Shown: positions 1 through 8,999, counted from the stretch's first letter. The stretch: DNA of 53,942 bases from CAIKOD01 sp035543455 (GCA_035543455.1 DATKKE010000003.1:1-53942), one strand, 5' to 3'. Notes: a model not told the origin generated them from the letters alone. A program made the numbers and translations.

Positions 1-33
1 TATATGTAAGGTCAGACCGCCTGAAGAAAACTT

Positions 34-447
34 GTGATCAACATGATCGGTGATATGATCGGTGAATTAACCGGAAAAATTGTCGGGCAGCGTATTATCC
101 GCCGCCGGATGAACGAGCTGAAACTCGAGAGGACTCTGGAATCGAAAGGAAAGATCTTCGGCACTGATGTTACCTTTATTGCCACAACCAGATTAATGGA
201 AAGACCCCAGGGAGGAATGTATAACTGGGGTAATGGAGTTATGATGACTTCGAAAGGAGAAAAGGTGGTTTTACATGGATCCGGCATCAGTATCACAGGA
301 ATGGGTGCCGGTATGAGTATCCGGGGTGTCCGGTATGCCCAGACAACATCGCCAGCTCTGAGCAGGCTCAACAATGTTGCCCTTGTCTTCGAGATCGAGG
401 TTATGCCCGATGGAACGTACCGGGACAAAATGTGGGAGTGGAAGTAA
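34..447 (+). CDS. Conserved hypothetical protein, 137 aa
   Basis: Function not recognised. The frame opens with GTG at 34; an ATG three codons later (43) is an equally good start, and there is no clear ribosome binding site because the window begins just upstream. The N-terminal ~35 residues are amphipathic and basic (RIIRRRMNELK). The rest is Gly/Met-rich with a compact core around residues 70-110 (MTSKGEKVVLHGSGISI, then SIRGVRYAQTTSPALSRLNN) that looks like a small beta-domain. No signal peptide, membrane segment or cysteine motif is seen. It stands alone: the next gene is 260 bases away across an AT-rich promoter-like stretch at 480-507. Confidence 0.65.
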   Translation: MINMIGDMIGELTGKIVGQRIIRRRMNELKLERTLESKGKIFGTDVTFIATTRLMERPQGGMYNWGNGVMMTSKGEKVVLHGSGISITGMGAGMSIRGVRYAQTTSPALSRLNNVALVFEIEVMPDGTYRDKMWEWK

Positions 448-706
448 CATAATTCCTATGAAAACCAGACGTTAATTGAATAATTTTTTTAAAATATTTA
501 TTTTTTGGAGGGATCAAATCCCGTTAAGCAAAATTTCTTCGGTTGGAGGGGTAAGAATAAGGTCAAGTGCAGCTACCTCCCCGGTTTGATGAGTGAGGTT
601 CTGTCGGTCGACATGATAGACATCAGAACATGGCTAATAAATGGTTTTAGATAAAATGGATGGCTTTATCGTTATCAGAAGACAGAGAGGAATGAAGGAG
701 AAGTAT

Positions 707-1000
707 ATGGCGAAAGCAACCTGGGAACCACCAATTCCCACGCAGCATGGCCGGTTGGACGCTGCTGAGAAAAATGCATTGCCTGACAGCGCCTTTGCGT
801 TTCCGCGTTTGAGGAAGGAGCCTATGACGGACGCATCACACGTGATCAATGCTATGGCGAGGTTCGATCAGATTGAAGGTGTCACTGACAGCGACCGGGA
901 TGTTGCATTCGCAAACATTCAAAAAGCGGCCAGGTATTTCGGTATAAAAATGAAGGAAACGGACTGGCATCAACTGGGTTCCGGACGCGCTAATGATTAA
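707..1000 (+). CDS. Small protein of the RKEP..DASHV type (DUF6582-like), 97 aa
   Basis: The frame is open from 641, but ATG 707 is preceded at the right distance by AAGGAG (695-700), so translation most likely starts there. The product has the block LPDSAFAFPRLRKEP followed by DASHVINAMARFDQ and ends in a helical segment with ETDWHQLG. From memory this matches a family of small bacterial and archaeal proteins listed as DUF6582; the number should be checked. The role is unknown; homologues are often phage- or plasmid-associated. No neighbour suggests a function, and the 226 bases to the fumarase gene downstream contain nothing recognisable. Confidence 0.6.
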   Translation: MAKATWEPPIPTQHGRLDAAEKNALPDSAFAFPRLRKEPMTDASHVINAMARFDQIEGVTDSDRDVAFANIQKAARYFGIKMKETDWHQLGSGRAND

Positions 1001-1226
1001 GGAAGGCGAACGCCAGCTGGAACACCGGACTAGTGAATAATGTTGCCTGGGTTGCCGAAAAACGCAATGATTAGCAGGTTTCCAGACTGAAGATTTATTG
1101 AAAACCCTGCCGGCCCCAGCCATCCAGCTGCTTCGATGACTCCTGAAAGTCATCCCGAACAGAACTTCTGGAAGTCGGGTGGACTTCTATCGTCTACGAT
1201 TGTGATTGGTTCTCAGATTACATTGT

Positions 1227-2726
1227 TCAGGTCATCCCAAGATCCTTGCGAGGATTACCCACCATTTTTTTGGGCTGGACAATGGCATCAAACTGCTCCG
1301 GACTTATATAACCAAGCTTCAGAGCGGCCTCTTTGAGGCTCATGTTGTTGTCCAGGGCGTAGCGGGCTATGCGAGACGCCTTGTCATAGCCAATTACAGG
1401 ACTGAGAGCGGTAACAAGCATCAGAGATTCCTGCACGTACTGGTCTATCCGGCCCTTGTCAAGTTGTATGCCCTCTATTCCGTATTCGCGAAGTTTAACG
1501 GCCGCATCTCCCAGGATGCGAGCCATATGCAGTACGTTGTTGATTATGATCGGCCCCATCGCGTTCAGCTCGAAGTTTCCCTGAGACCCGGCGAAAGCGA
1601 CGCAGTTATCTTCGCCGATGACCTGGATGCACACCATGACCATCGCCTCCTCCTGGGTGGGATTGACCTTTCCCGGCATGATCGAACTACCCGGCTCATT
1701 ACCCGGCAGGATAAGTTCGTGAAGACCCGCCCTCGGACCTGAACCCAGCCAGCGAATGTCGTTTGCGATTTTCATCAGGGCAACGGCCAATCCCCTCAGA
1801 GTTGCACTCGCAGCCACCATCGCATCGAGAGATCCCTGTGCCGCGAACTTGTTTGGAGCCGTTACGAATGGAAGACCGGTGAGCCTTGAGATTTCAGCAG
1901 CCGCCTTTTCTCCAAAATCTGCCGGCGTGTTGACGCCCGTCCCCACCGCGGTGCCTCCCATGGGCAGCTCGTACAGTCCGTTGAGGGACTGTTGTACGAG
2001 CTGCAGCGCAGAGTCGATCTGCGTTGCATAACCAGACCATTCCTGCCCCACGGTCAGAGGAGTCGCGTCCTGAAGGTGAGTACGGCCAATCTTGACCACG
2101 TCCACCCAATCCACGGCCTTGCTCCCTATGGCATCCCGGAGTGCATTTACTGCGGGAATCAGACGACTGTTGAATTCGATCACGGTTGCGATGTGCATTG
2201 CGGTGGGGAACGTATCATTGGAGGACTGGCCCTTGTTCACATCGTCGTTCGGATGGATTGGTACTTTACTCCCCAGTTTCCCGCCCACCATCTGAATTGC
2301 ACGGTTGCTTATGACCTCGTTCACGTTCATGTTGGACTGCGTTCCTGACCCTGTCTGCCAGACGTAGAGCGGGAATTCGGAATCGAGTTTGCCGGCGATC
2401 ACCTCATCCGCCACCCTGGAAATCAGATTCGTCTTCCAGGGCGGAAGAAGCCCCTCGGCCGCGTTGACGGTTGCCGCTGCTTTCTTCACATAGCCGTAGG
2501 CATGGTAAACCTCTTTGGGCATCCGATCGTTCCCGATTGAGAAATGGATCAATGACCGCTGCGTCTGGGCGCCCCAGTAGTGGTCGGCGGGAACCTCGAT
2601 CTCTCCCATGGAGTCGGCTTCTATTCGTTTGCCCTTCGCTCCCGTGCCAATGGGCAGGTCGAGGATCCCAGGGCCGCGTTCTTCTCGCTGCGTGTCTGCG
2701 TTCATTGATATCTTTTCCGCCCCCAT
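1227..2726 (-). CDS. fumC: Fumarate hydratase, class II
   Basis: Class II (iron-independent) fumarase interconverts fumarate and (S)-malate in the cytosol. The family marks are visible: TGSGTQSNMNVNEV for substrate binding, GRTHLQDATP, and the lyase signature GSSIMPGKVNPTQEEA. The core from RIEADSMGEIEVP onward matches full-length enzymes (~460 aa). About 36 residues precede it, and the true start may be ATG 2726 or ATG 2705. The C-terminus (MVGNPRKDLGMT) looks complete. Most methanogens are known to use a two-subunit class I [4Fe-4S] fumarase, so a class II enzyme here suggests acquisition from bacteria; that is inference. Single-gene unit with an AT-rich promoter region near 2780-2800. Confidence 0.93.
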   Translation of the reverse strand: MGAEKISMNADTQREERGPGILDLPIGTGAKGKRIEADSMGEIEVPADHYWGAQTQRSLIHFSIGNDRMPKEVYHAYGYVKKAAATVNAAEGLLPPWKTNLISRVADEVIAGKLDSEFPLYVWQTGSGTQSNMNVNEVISNRAIQMVGGKLGSKVPIHPNDDVNKGQSSNDTFPTAMHIATVIEFNSRLIPAVNALRDAIGSKAVDWVDVVKIGRTHLQDATPLTVGQEWSGYATQIDSALQLVQQSLNGLYELPMGGTAVGTGVNTPADFGEKAAAEISRLTGLPFVTAPNKFAAQGSLDAMVAASATLRGLAVALMKIANDIRWLGSGPRAGLHELILPGNEPGSSIMPGKVNPTQEEAMVMVCIQVIGEDNCVAFAGSQGNFELNAMGPIIINNVLHMARILGDAAVKLREYGIEGIQLDKGRIDQYVQESLMLVTALSPVIGYDKASRIARYALDNNMSLKEAALKLGYISPEQFDAIVQPKKMVGNPRKDLGMT

Positions 2727-3203
2727 ATCCAGCTAGATTCCGTACTCCGGCCCATAGACATGTTCACGAATACAACTATTTTTACTCATTTAATAAATTA
2801 TTCAGCCAGCTTAAACCTTCTGCACCCCCTTCCCCCATAGCTCTCCTGCGTTGTAAATGGAGCAATTTTTTTTAAATTCCGGATGTACATTGCCAACTGC
2901 AATACCCAGGCCTGAAGCTGCTAACATCGTAAGATCATTCTCTCTATCTCAGCCGCAGACTCAAATAGGGTAACAACTGTAAAAATAACGTATATATGCG
3001 GCGATTGACTTTAATGAGAATCCATAACTTTAATGGAATCGCTCTATACGTTCTGGGGCGTTTCAAGACAAGCTGAATATCAGGTAGATATCGGGTATGA
3101 CGACTTCTTTAAGTCCCGAAAATGCATAAGAACTCCCCGTTTTTGATTTATACAATAGTAAAACCAGAAACCTATTTCATCTCGTTCTACTCAGTAGGGA
3201 TAA
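2727..3203. other. Intergenic promoter region between divergent genes
   Basis: About 480 bases between fumC (leftward) and the TMEM175-like gene (rightward). AT-rich boxes are visible near 2780-2800 (leftward, TTTATTAAA when read on the minus strand) and at 2990-2998 and 3146-3153 (rightward, CGTATATATG and TTTATACAA). No ORF with coding character or RNA gene was recognised. Confidence 0.4.
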
Positions 3204-3884
3204 ATGGCGGGAAATAAAATGGAGGACGGATTAAACGTAAAAAATACAAAAAAACACAATAGGATTAAAGTTTTCAGCAAGAACCGGGTGGAGAATCTCA
3301 CGGATGCGATTTATGCGTTCTCAATGACACTGCTTGTGACAACCCTTGCAATCCCGAACGCAACATCATTCTCTCCATCGTTGCAGATCGATTTTACCAT
3401 CTTTCAGATCTTCCCGGATATTATCAACTATTTCATCGCGTTTATCATTATTGCCGCATTCTGGTACATCCACCAGCTCAGGTTTCACTATCTCCGATCT
3501 ATTGATTCATTCCTGATTGCAGTGAACATCATATTACTTAGTTTCGTGGCCCTTATGCCATTCACAACCCACCTCGTGGCGTCATTCCCGCTTAGCTTCC
3601 CTGCAGAGATCATATTCGAGTTCAACCTCCTCATCATCGGAACTCTCTCGGTTCTCCAGTGGGAATACATTATCCGTAAACCCGTGTACCTTACTAATCC
3701 CGAAGATCTCCCCGATGTAATCACTAACCGGACAAAAACGCTCGTCTTTCCTTTACTGTCGGTAATAGGGATCGGGCTCGCTGTTATGCATATCCCCCGC
3801 AGTGCATTCGTGTATCTCCTCGTGCCGGTTTTCATCTGGCTCATTGATAGGGAAAGAAAAAAAAAGAGACGGGTAAATAAATAA
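3204..3884 (+). CDS. TMEM175/DUF1211 family membrane protein (probable K+ channel)
   Basis: The family is a potassium-permeable channel built of two six-helix repeats in animals; prokaryotic members have one repeat and assemble as tetramers. The diagnostic first helix is present at residues ~28-48: RVENLTDAIYAFSMTLLV, corresponding to the RxxxFSDxxxA motif that lines the pore. The usual FS is replaced by LT here, with FS two turns later. Further hydrophobic helices occur at ~62-88, 95-115, 130-150, 172-190 and 195-212, followed by a basic tail (RERKKKRRVNK). Length of 226 aa fits. Single-gene unit with its own AT-rich promoter region. The selectivity residues cannot be judged from sequence alone. 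Confidence 0.8.
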   Translation: MAGNKMEDGLNVKNTKKHNRIKVFSKNRVENLTDAIYAFSMTLLVTTLAIPNATSFSPSLQIDFTIFQIFPDIINYFIAFIIIAAFWYIHQLRFHYLRSIDSFLIAVNIILLSFVALMPFTTHLVASFPLSFPAEIIFEFNLLIIGTLSVLQWEYIIRKPVYLTNPEDLPDVITNRTKTLVFPLLSVIGIGLAVMHIPRSAFVYLLVPVFIWLIDRERKKKRRVNK

Positions 3885-4286
3885 CCTCCCCAATATCAGG
3901 TGCTGATACGTGGGTGGTTGATTTCAGAATTTTAGACGCGAGAAGTTGATGATCAATCGCTAATACATTGGGACCAGTCCTGCCAGGTCGTCGGCAGGTT
4001 CCGGGTTTCGATATCCCAAAATGAATTTAATTAAAATGAAAATCCCCGATAACCGGTCAAAAATAGCATCGAGGTTAGTATATCAATTTCGTGCCGGGGA
4101 TTATAAAATGGATAATGCAGGTGAAACGGTCATCGGCCGACAACCTGTCAGAACCAATAAAGAGGTTCTGTAAAGCCTTCGGGCGGTGGGGTTTCCAAAA
4201 CCCCCCGTCAAAAATCGGGCGGTAACTTCCAATAATTAAAATCATCCTGAACAATCGAATATTCAGTTTTTCAAAAAAAAAATAGA
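3885..4286. other. Intergenic region with TATA box, 21-codon ORF and two hairpins
   Basis: Between the channel gene and a convergent membrane-protein gene. A TATA-like box (AGTATATCAA, 4076-4085) sits 27 bases before ATG 4108, which opens a 21-codon frame ending at 4173 (MDNAGETVIGRQ...). The end of that frame forms a perfect hairpin (CAGAACC 4149-4155 with GGTTCTG 4164-4170). It is followed by a second, GC-rich hairpin (GGGGTTT 4188-4194 with AAACCCC 4198-4204). This could be a leaderless micro-ORF or a small RNA transcription unit. No other feature is seen. Confidence 0.35.
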
Positions 4287-4601
4287 TTACTTTTTGATAT
4301 CGAGTTCAATCTCAATTCCGTTCGCTGGGCCAAGTGCGAAATTGTAAATGCCTGCGACTATTGCACCACATATCAACCCTAAAACTCCACCCAGTAGAAC
4401 CAAGGCAATGAATATTCCAACACCAGCGGTTGCACCAATACCGATTGAACCACTAATTGATTTTGCTATTGCCGCCGCCGCCCCACCCGCTACGGCGCCG
4501 ATCAGAGCCATAACAATTCCTACAACAAGGCCAATAACTGCCCCAAACCATGCGACACTTATTACACCTAACTTTTTGACTGTATACGCAGTAGTTGCCA
4601 T
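4287..4601 (-). CDS. Small glycine/alanine-rich membrane protein, 104 aa
   Basis: Function not recognised. The open frame extends to 4781, but ATG 4601 has a GGTGA ribosome binding site six bases upstream on the minus strand and the upstream part has no coding character, so I start it there (MATTAYTVKK). Three hydrophobic segments are visible (about residues 12-40, 50-68 and 72-92), rich in Gly, Ala and Ile with small-residue GxxxG-like spacing, then a charged end (IEIELDIKK). This architecture resembles small membrane proteins of Methanomicrobia annotated only as hypothetical, sometimes near DUF308 proteins as here. Confidence 0.65.
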   Translation of the reverse strand: MATTAYTVKKLGVISVAWFGAVIGLVVGIVMALIGAVAGGAAAAIAKSISGSIGIGATAGVGIFIALVLLGGVLGLICGAIVAGIYNFALGPANGIEIELDIKK

Positions 4602-4938
4602 AATTTCACCAGATAAATAATAGGACAAGCCGGGCCGTTCCATTACTGATACCCGCCTGAATAATTTGTCCCTGCCTTTCCTGTTTCCCTCTGACAAGTA
4701 AAAGGTTTTTATATCTTCCGATACAGGGAAAACATTGCATCCGAAATTATCAAAGGCCGGAAGTACCGCATCGTAACACAATGGGGAGAGATTTTTATAT
4801 TCGTGGGAATTGAGGAAGAGAACGGGAACCCGCTGCTTACAGGAGTCAAGATCTGCCGAAGACTTGACAGAACCAATAAGATAATCTTAATATTTTAGAA
4901 TCACATCCATCATCATCTCATAAGGAAGTGCATTACCA
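4602..4938. other. Intergenic promoter region between two membrane-protein genes
   Basis: Divergent upstream region. AT-rich boxes are present near 4703-4715 (TTTTTATATC) and 4790-4800 (TTTTTATATTC), and rightward before the DUF308 gene at ~4888-4898 (TTAATATTTTAG). No ORF with coding character was found; the open frame that continues the minus-strand gene upstream of 4601 is not convincing. Confidence 0.35.
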
Positions 4939-4967
4939 ATGGCAGAACCATTACCAATGGCAGAACC
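4932..4967 (+). repeat. Perfect tandem 18-bp duplication over a start codon
   Basis: Two identical 18-base units, ATTACCAATGGCAGAACC, lie head to tail at 4932-4949 and 4950-4967. Each carries an in-frame ATG (4939 and 4957), so the DUF308 gene has two equivalent start codons and its N-terminus reads MAEPLPMAEP. The perfect identity points to a recent slippage event. Confidence 0.85.
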
Positions 4968-5529
4968 AATTCCAACTCCTGAAACGATTGTGTCGGAAAA
5001 TTTCGAGCGGTTTCCCTGGTGGCTGATCCTCCTGTGGGGGATCCTCGCCGTGATCGTAGGTATTATGTTCTTTGTGACGCCGGCAATGACGACCGTATTG
5101 TTCATCGTGGTTCTTGGGGCGTACTGGTTGGTCGGCGGCCTGTTCACGCTGGTGAGCCTCGCATTTAATCGGGCCGATATGGGATGGAAGATCTTCATTG
5201 CGATAATTAACATCATTGCCGGAGTTCTTGTTCTCGCGTACCCATTCTACTCCACGCTGTTCCTCCTCGCATTCTTCATCATATTCATTGGATTCTGGGC
5301 GATTTTCATGGGATGCCTCCACCTTTACCATGCCTACCGTGCGCACGATGCGGGAACGGCAGTCCTCGGTATCATCAGCTTGATCTTCGGTATCCTGCTG
5401 CTCGTTTTCCCCTTCATTTCCATCATGCTTGTCCCGTTTATTGCGGGAGCCTTAGCACTGGTACTGGGCGTCACGGCGATTGTATTCTCGTTCACTGCAA
5501 AAAAGGATCAGGCAGCCCCGTTACAATAA
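4939..5529 (+). CDS. HdeD/DUF308 family membrane protein
   Basis: Six regularly spaced hydrophobic helices (residues ~28-47, 52-75, 82-102, 108-130, 138-157 and 162-186) with a Gly in most, and the short loop pattern of DUF308 (HdeD-like) repeats. In Escherichia coli HdeD contributes to acid resistance at the inner membrane; in archaea the role is untested. The first ~25 residues are Pro/Glu-rich and partly encoded by an 18-bp tandem duplication that also duplicates the start codon. Length (196 aa) is normal for the family. It appears to be a single-gene unit. Confidence 0.8.
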   Translation: MAEPLPMAEPIPTPETIVSENFERFPWWLILLWGILAVIVGIMFFVTPAMTTVLFIVVLGAYWLVGGLFTLVSLAFNRADMGWKIFIAIINIIAGVLVLAYPFYSTLFLLAFFIIFIGFWAIFMGCLHLYHAYRAHDAGTAVLGIISLIFGILLLVFPFISIMLVPFIAGALALVLGVTAIVFSFTAKKDQAAPLQ

Positions 5530-5727
5530 CATTCCCTTTTTTCCGGCGGATTCCTGCAACAAATTCCGTTTACCTGCCTGCTGCCCGGCCCACTACCATG
5601 CCTGGATTGATCTGAGCCCGGAAACTGAACAGCTGATTCCAGTGCCGGTCGAACACGGGGATTGGATGATTGCGAGTATCTCGTCGGGAGCCGGTCTGGA
5701 TAAGTGAGCTATGAATATAACAGATAC

Positions 5728-5747
5728 GACCACAAAAATATGTGGTC
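5728..5747. promoter_or_regulatory. Perfect 7-bp inverted repeat upstream of clpB
   Basis: GACCACA (5728-5734) and TGTGGTC (5741-5747) are perfect complements around a six-base A/T spacer and are followed by TTT. It could be a protein-binding operator of the heat-shock cluster or a terminator of upstream transcription. The A/T-only spacer and the distance (~50 bases) to the clpB TATA box favour an operator; both readings are inference. Confidence 0.4.
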
Positions 5748-5794
5748 TTTACCGATCCATTCGATGAGAGAATCTTACCAGATGGCTCGGAAAA

Positions 5795-5834
5795 CTATAT
5801 GAGAAAGGATGTGCTCTAACGCATACCGTAGAGC
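5795..5834 (+). promoter_or_regulatory. Predicted clpB promoter with palindrome at the transcription start
   Basis: A TATA-like box (CTATATG, 5795-5801) places the expected archaeal start of transcription about 25 bases downstream, near 5822-5826. Exactly there lies a palindrome, GCTCTA (5813-5818) and TAGAGC (5829-5834) with a ten-base spacer. Archaeal heat-shock repressors of the Phr type are known to bind over the start site and block polymerase, so this is a candidate operator for clpB-grpE-dnaK-dnaJ. The transcription start itself is predicted, not seen. Confidence 0.4.
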
Positions 5835-5868
5835 GAATGAATAAGACCAGATAGCAGACCACCAGACC

Positions 5869-8460
5869 ATGGATTCCAACAATTTCACCGATAAATCCCG
5901 GAAAGTCATCCAGAAAGCAATGGAAATTGCCACGGCACACCAGAACCAGGCCGTCGAAACATCGCATATACTGAAAGGGATGCTGGTAGAGGATACGGAT
6001 GTCATTCCTTTTCTTCTGAAGAAACTACAGGTAAACCCTGCCAGTTTCAGCCCTGCTCTCGACAGGGTCATTGAATCGTATCCCAAGGTGAGTGGCGGTG
6101 AGCCGTATCTCTCCAATGATGCAATAAAAGCCCTGCAGAAAGCCAATGCGCTCTCCCATGAATATAACGATGATTTTGTCTCGCTGGAGATTCTTCTCCT
6201 GGGAATTCTTTCGGTTAACGACAGAACTTCAAGGTTACTGAAGGAGAACGGTGTAACGGAAAAAGACTTAAAGACTGCGATCCGCGAGTTGCGGAAAGGT
6301 GAGACCGTGAACAGCCAGAATGCGGAAGAGACCTACAATGCCCTTGAAAAATATGCCCGGAACCTGAATGAACTTGCCCGGAGCGGTAAGCTCGATCCGG
6401 TTATCGGCCGTGACGAAGAGATCCACCGGGTGCTCCAGATCCTTTCCCGGAGGACGAAAAACAACCCGATCCTCATTGGGGAGCCCGGCGTGGGAAAGAC
6501 CGCGATTGCCGAAGGCCTTGCCCACCGGATCATCAACGGGGACGTACCGGACAACCTGAAGACCAAACAGATCTTTTCCCTCGATATGGGGGCCCTTATT
6601 GCCGGTGCAAAATACAAAGGGGAGTTTGAAGAACGGTTAAAAAGCGTGGTGAAAGAGGTGATTGCCGCCGAGGGGGAGATTATCCTGTTCATCGACGAGA
6701 TCCATACGCTTGTCGGGGCCGGTGCCAGCGAGGGCGCCATGGACGCAGCCAATATCCTCAAGCCGGCTCTCTCACGGGGGGAACTGCATGTCATCGGCGC
6801 AACGACTCTGAAGGAATACCAGAAATATTTCGAGAAGGACAAAGCGCTCGAGCGACGTTTCCAGCCGGTGATGGTCAATGAACCCGATACGAATGATGCG
6901 ATTTCCATCCTCCGGGGAATTAAAGAGAAATACGAGACCCATCACCATGTAAGAATCAAGGACGAGGCTATCATTGCGGCCGTTGAACTTTCGCAACGCT
7001 ATATCTCCGACCGATTCCTCCCCGACAAGGCGATTGACCTGATCGACGAGGCTGCGTCAAAACTCCGCCTCGAGATCAACTCGAAACCAGAGGAACTGGA
7101 AAAGATCGAACGCAGGATCCACCAGCTGGAGATTGAACGGGAAGCCATCAAGCGGGAGAAGGACAAGGAAAAACTGAAAAGCCTGAACGAGAATATCGGG
7201 AACCTGACCGAGGAACGGAACCGGCTGAATGCAAAATGGCGGGCGGAGAAAGATCTTGTTGAACAGATCCAGTCGCGGAAAATTGAGATCGAGAACCTGA
7301 AAGCCGAAGCTGAAGGTGCCGAACGCGGCGGCGACCTCGGGAAGGTTGCAGAGATCCGCTATGGCCGTATCCCGGCTCTCGAAAAGATCATTGTGGAACT
7401 GAAGAAACAGCTGACCGAGCTGCAGAAGGATTCTGCACTGGTGAACGAGGAGGTGGATGCCGAGGAGATCGCCGAGGTGGTTTCACGCTGGACCGGGATT
7501 CCCGTGAGTAGGATGCTGCAGAGTGAAAAAGAAAAACTGCTTGATCTCGAGGCGGAACTCCACAAAAGGGTCGTCGGCCAGGATGAGGCGATCGCGGCAG
7601 TTTCCAATGCTATCCGCCGAAGCCGGGCCGGGCTGCAGGACCCAAAACGTCCGATCGGCTCATTCATCTTTCTTGGGACAACGGGTGTAGGAAAGACAGA
7701 ACTGGCAAAAGCCCTTGCAGAATTCCTGTTTAATACGGAAAACAGTATGGTGCGGATCGACATGTCGGAATACCAGGAACGGCATACCGTCTCACGTATG
7801 GTCGGGGCGCCTCCCGGTTACGTGGGCTATGAGGAGAGCGGGCAGTTGACCGAGGCAGTCAGGAGAAAGCCCTATTCCGTGGTCCTGCTGGACGAGATTG
7901 AGAAGGCTCACCCCGATGTGTTCAACATCCTGCTACAGGTTCTTGACGATGGGCGTCTGACCGATAACAAGGGCCGTACGGTCGATTTCAAGAATACCAT
8001 CATCATCATGACCTCGAATATCGGGTCACACCTCATCCAGGAAAACATGGAGAATGCCACTGGCAAAAACCGGGAAGAGGTATTCGACCGTACCCGGGAA
8101 CAGGTGTTCGACCTGCTCAAGAAGACCATCCGTCCCGAATTCCTCAACCGGATCGATGAGATCGTCATGTTCAAACCGCTCACCGAGGACGAGATCCGGA
8201 CGGTTGTCGAGATTCAGCTGGAGGGCATCCAGAAGATGCTCGGAAAGAACGATATCCGCCTCAGGGCAACAAAGAAAGCCGTCCGGTTAATCGCTACCCT
8301 GGGTTTTGATCCGCAATTCGGTGCACGGCCGATCAAACGGGTTATCCAGAAAAATCTTCTGAATGAATTGTCAAAAATGATCCTGGAAGGAAAAGTACAT
8401 AAAGATGAGGAGATAGTCGTTGATGAGGAAGAAGGAAAACTGGTGTTTCGGAACACCTGA
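5869..8460 (+). CDS. clpB: ATP-dependent disaggregase ClpB (Hsp100)
   Basis: Hexameric AAA+ machine that extracts polypeptides from aggregates together with DnaK. Domains in order: Clp N-domain (residues ~5-145), first AAA+ module with Walker A GEPGVGKT at 204-211 and Walker B ILFIDEIHT, the long coiled-coil M-domain (~400-525) specific to ClpB, and a second AAA+ module with Walker A GTTGVGKT at 603-610 and Walker B VVLLDEIEKAHPD. The second Walker A has Thr where most ClpB proteins have Pro (GPTGVGKT). No ClpP-binding loop is apparent. 863 aa matches the family (~860). First gene of the chaperone cluster, 50 bases before grpE; archaeal copies are generally regarded as acquired from bacteria. 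Confidence 0.97.
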   Translation: MDSNNFTDKSRKVIQKAMEIATAHQNQAVETSHILKGMLVEDTDVIPFLLKKLQVNPASFSPALDRVIESYPKVSGGEPYLSNDAIKALQKANALSHEYNDDFVSLEILLLGILSVNDRTSRLLKENGVTEKDLKTAIRELRKGETVNSQNAEETYNALEKYARNLNELARSGKLDPVIGRDEEIHRVLQILSRRTKNNPILIGEPGVGKTAIAEGLAHRIINGDVPDNLKTKQIFSLDMGALIAGAKYKGEFEERLKSVVKEVIAAEGEIILFIDEIHTLVGAGASEGAMDAANILKPALSRGELHVIGATTLKEYQKYFEKDKALERRFQPVMVNEPDTNDAISILRGIKEKYETHHHVRIKDEAIIAAVELSQRYISDRFLPDKAIDLIDEAASKLRLEINSKPEELEKIERRIHQLEIEREAIKREKDKEKLKSLNENIGNLTEERNRLNAKWRAEKDLVEQIQSRKIEIENLKAEAEGAERGGDLGKVAEIRYGRIPALEKIIVELKKQLTELQKDSALVNEEVDAEEIAEVVSRWTGIPVSRMLQSEKEKLLDLEAELHKRVVGQDEAIAAVSNAIRRSRAGLQDPKRPIGSFIFLGTTGVGKTELAKALAEFLFNTENSMVRIDMSEYQERHTVSRMVGAPPGYVGYEESGQLTEAVRRKPYSVVLLDEIEKAHPDVFNILLQVLDDGRLTDNKGRTVDFKNTIIIMTSNIGSHLIQENMENATGKNREEVFDRTREQVFDLLKKTIRPEFLNRIDEIVMFKPLTEDEIRTVVEIQLEGIQKMLGKNDIRLRATKKAVRLIATLGFDPQFGARPIKRVIQKNLLNELSKMILEGKVHKDEEIVVDEEEGKLVFRNT

Positions 8461-8510
8461 TCCTGATCGTGAACACCGTTTCCATGATTAGATTAAAAGG
8501 GGGCAGTACG

Positions 8511-8999
8511 GTGGAAGACATCGAACAACTGAAATTGGAACTCGAAGAACAGACCCGGCTCGCAGAGGAACGTCTTAATCAGCTGAAGTATCTTCAGGCA
8601 GATTTTGACAACTTCCGCAGGTGGAGTGCAAAGGAAAAGGATGTGATCACGACCCTTGCAAACGAGAAACTTATATGCGATCTCCTCGTTATCCTGGATG
8701 ATTTTGAACGGGCTCTCCCCTCCCTTGAGCAGGAGAAGAACCGGCAGGGAATGGAAATGATTTATAAAAAACTGGTAAAAATCCTGTCAGAGTACGGATT
8801 GCAACCAATAGAATGCGTGGGAAAAAAATTTGATCCCCGTTATCACGAGGTGTTATGTACAGAGAAATGTGCAAAAGAGCAGAATACGATCATGGAAGAC
8901 TTCGGAAAAGGGTACAGGCTGAAATCCAAAGTTATCAGGCCCTCGAAGGTAAAGATAGCAGAACATGTAGCAGGAGTTGAAGGTGAGAATAATGGCTAA
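8511..8999 (+). CDS. grpE: Nucleotide exchange factor GrpE
   Basis: GrpE releases ADP from DnaK and resets the chaperone cycle in the cytosol. The product shows the long N-terminal helix (residues ~3-45, with LQADFDNFRRW), the connecting LLVILDDFERALP segment and the C-terminal beta-wing with FDPRYHEVL. The frame is open from 8469, but GTG 8511 follows AAAGGGGG (8497-8504 region) at normal spacing, which favours a 162-aa product. The stop codon overlaps the start of dnaK by eight bases (8992-8999), so the two are translationally coupled. Confidence 0.93.
   Translation: MEDIEQLKLELEEQTRLAEERLNQLKYLQADFDNFRRWSAKEKDVITTLANEKLICDLLVILDDFERALPSLEQEKNRQGMEMIYKKLVKILSEYGLQPIECVGKKFDPRYHEVLCTEKCAKEQNTIMEDFGKGYRLKSKVIRPSKVKIAEHVAGVEGENNG

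Larger units (their letters stand above)
5530..5868. other. Upstream region of the heat-shock cluster
   Basis: Holds a decayed-looking open stretch (about 5577-5707, frame reading YHAWIDLSPETEQLIP) with no recognised homologue, then the regulatory elements listed separately: an inverted repeat at 5728-5747, a TATA-like box near 5795 and a palindrome at 5813-5834. No complete gene is visible. Confidence 0.4.
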
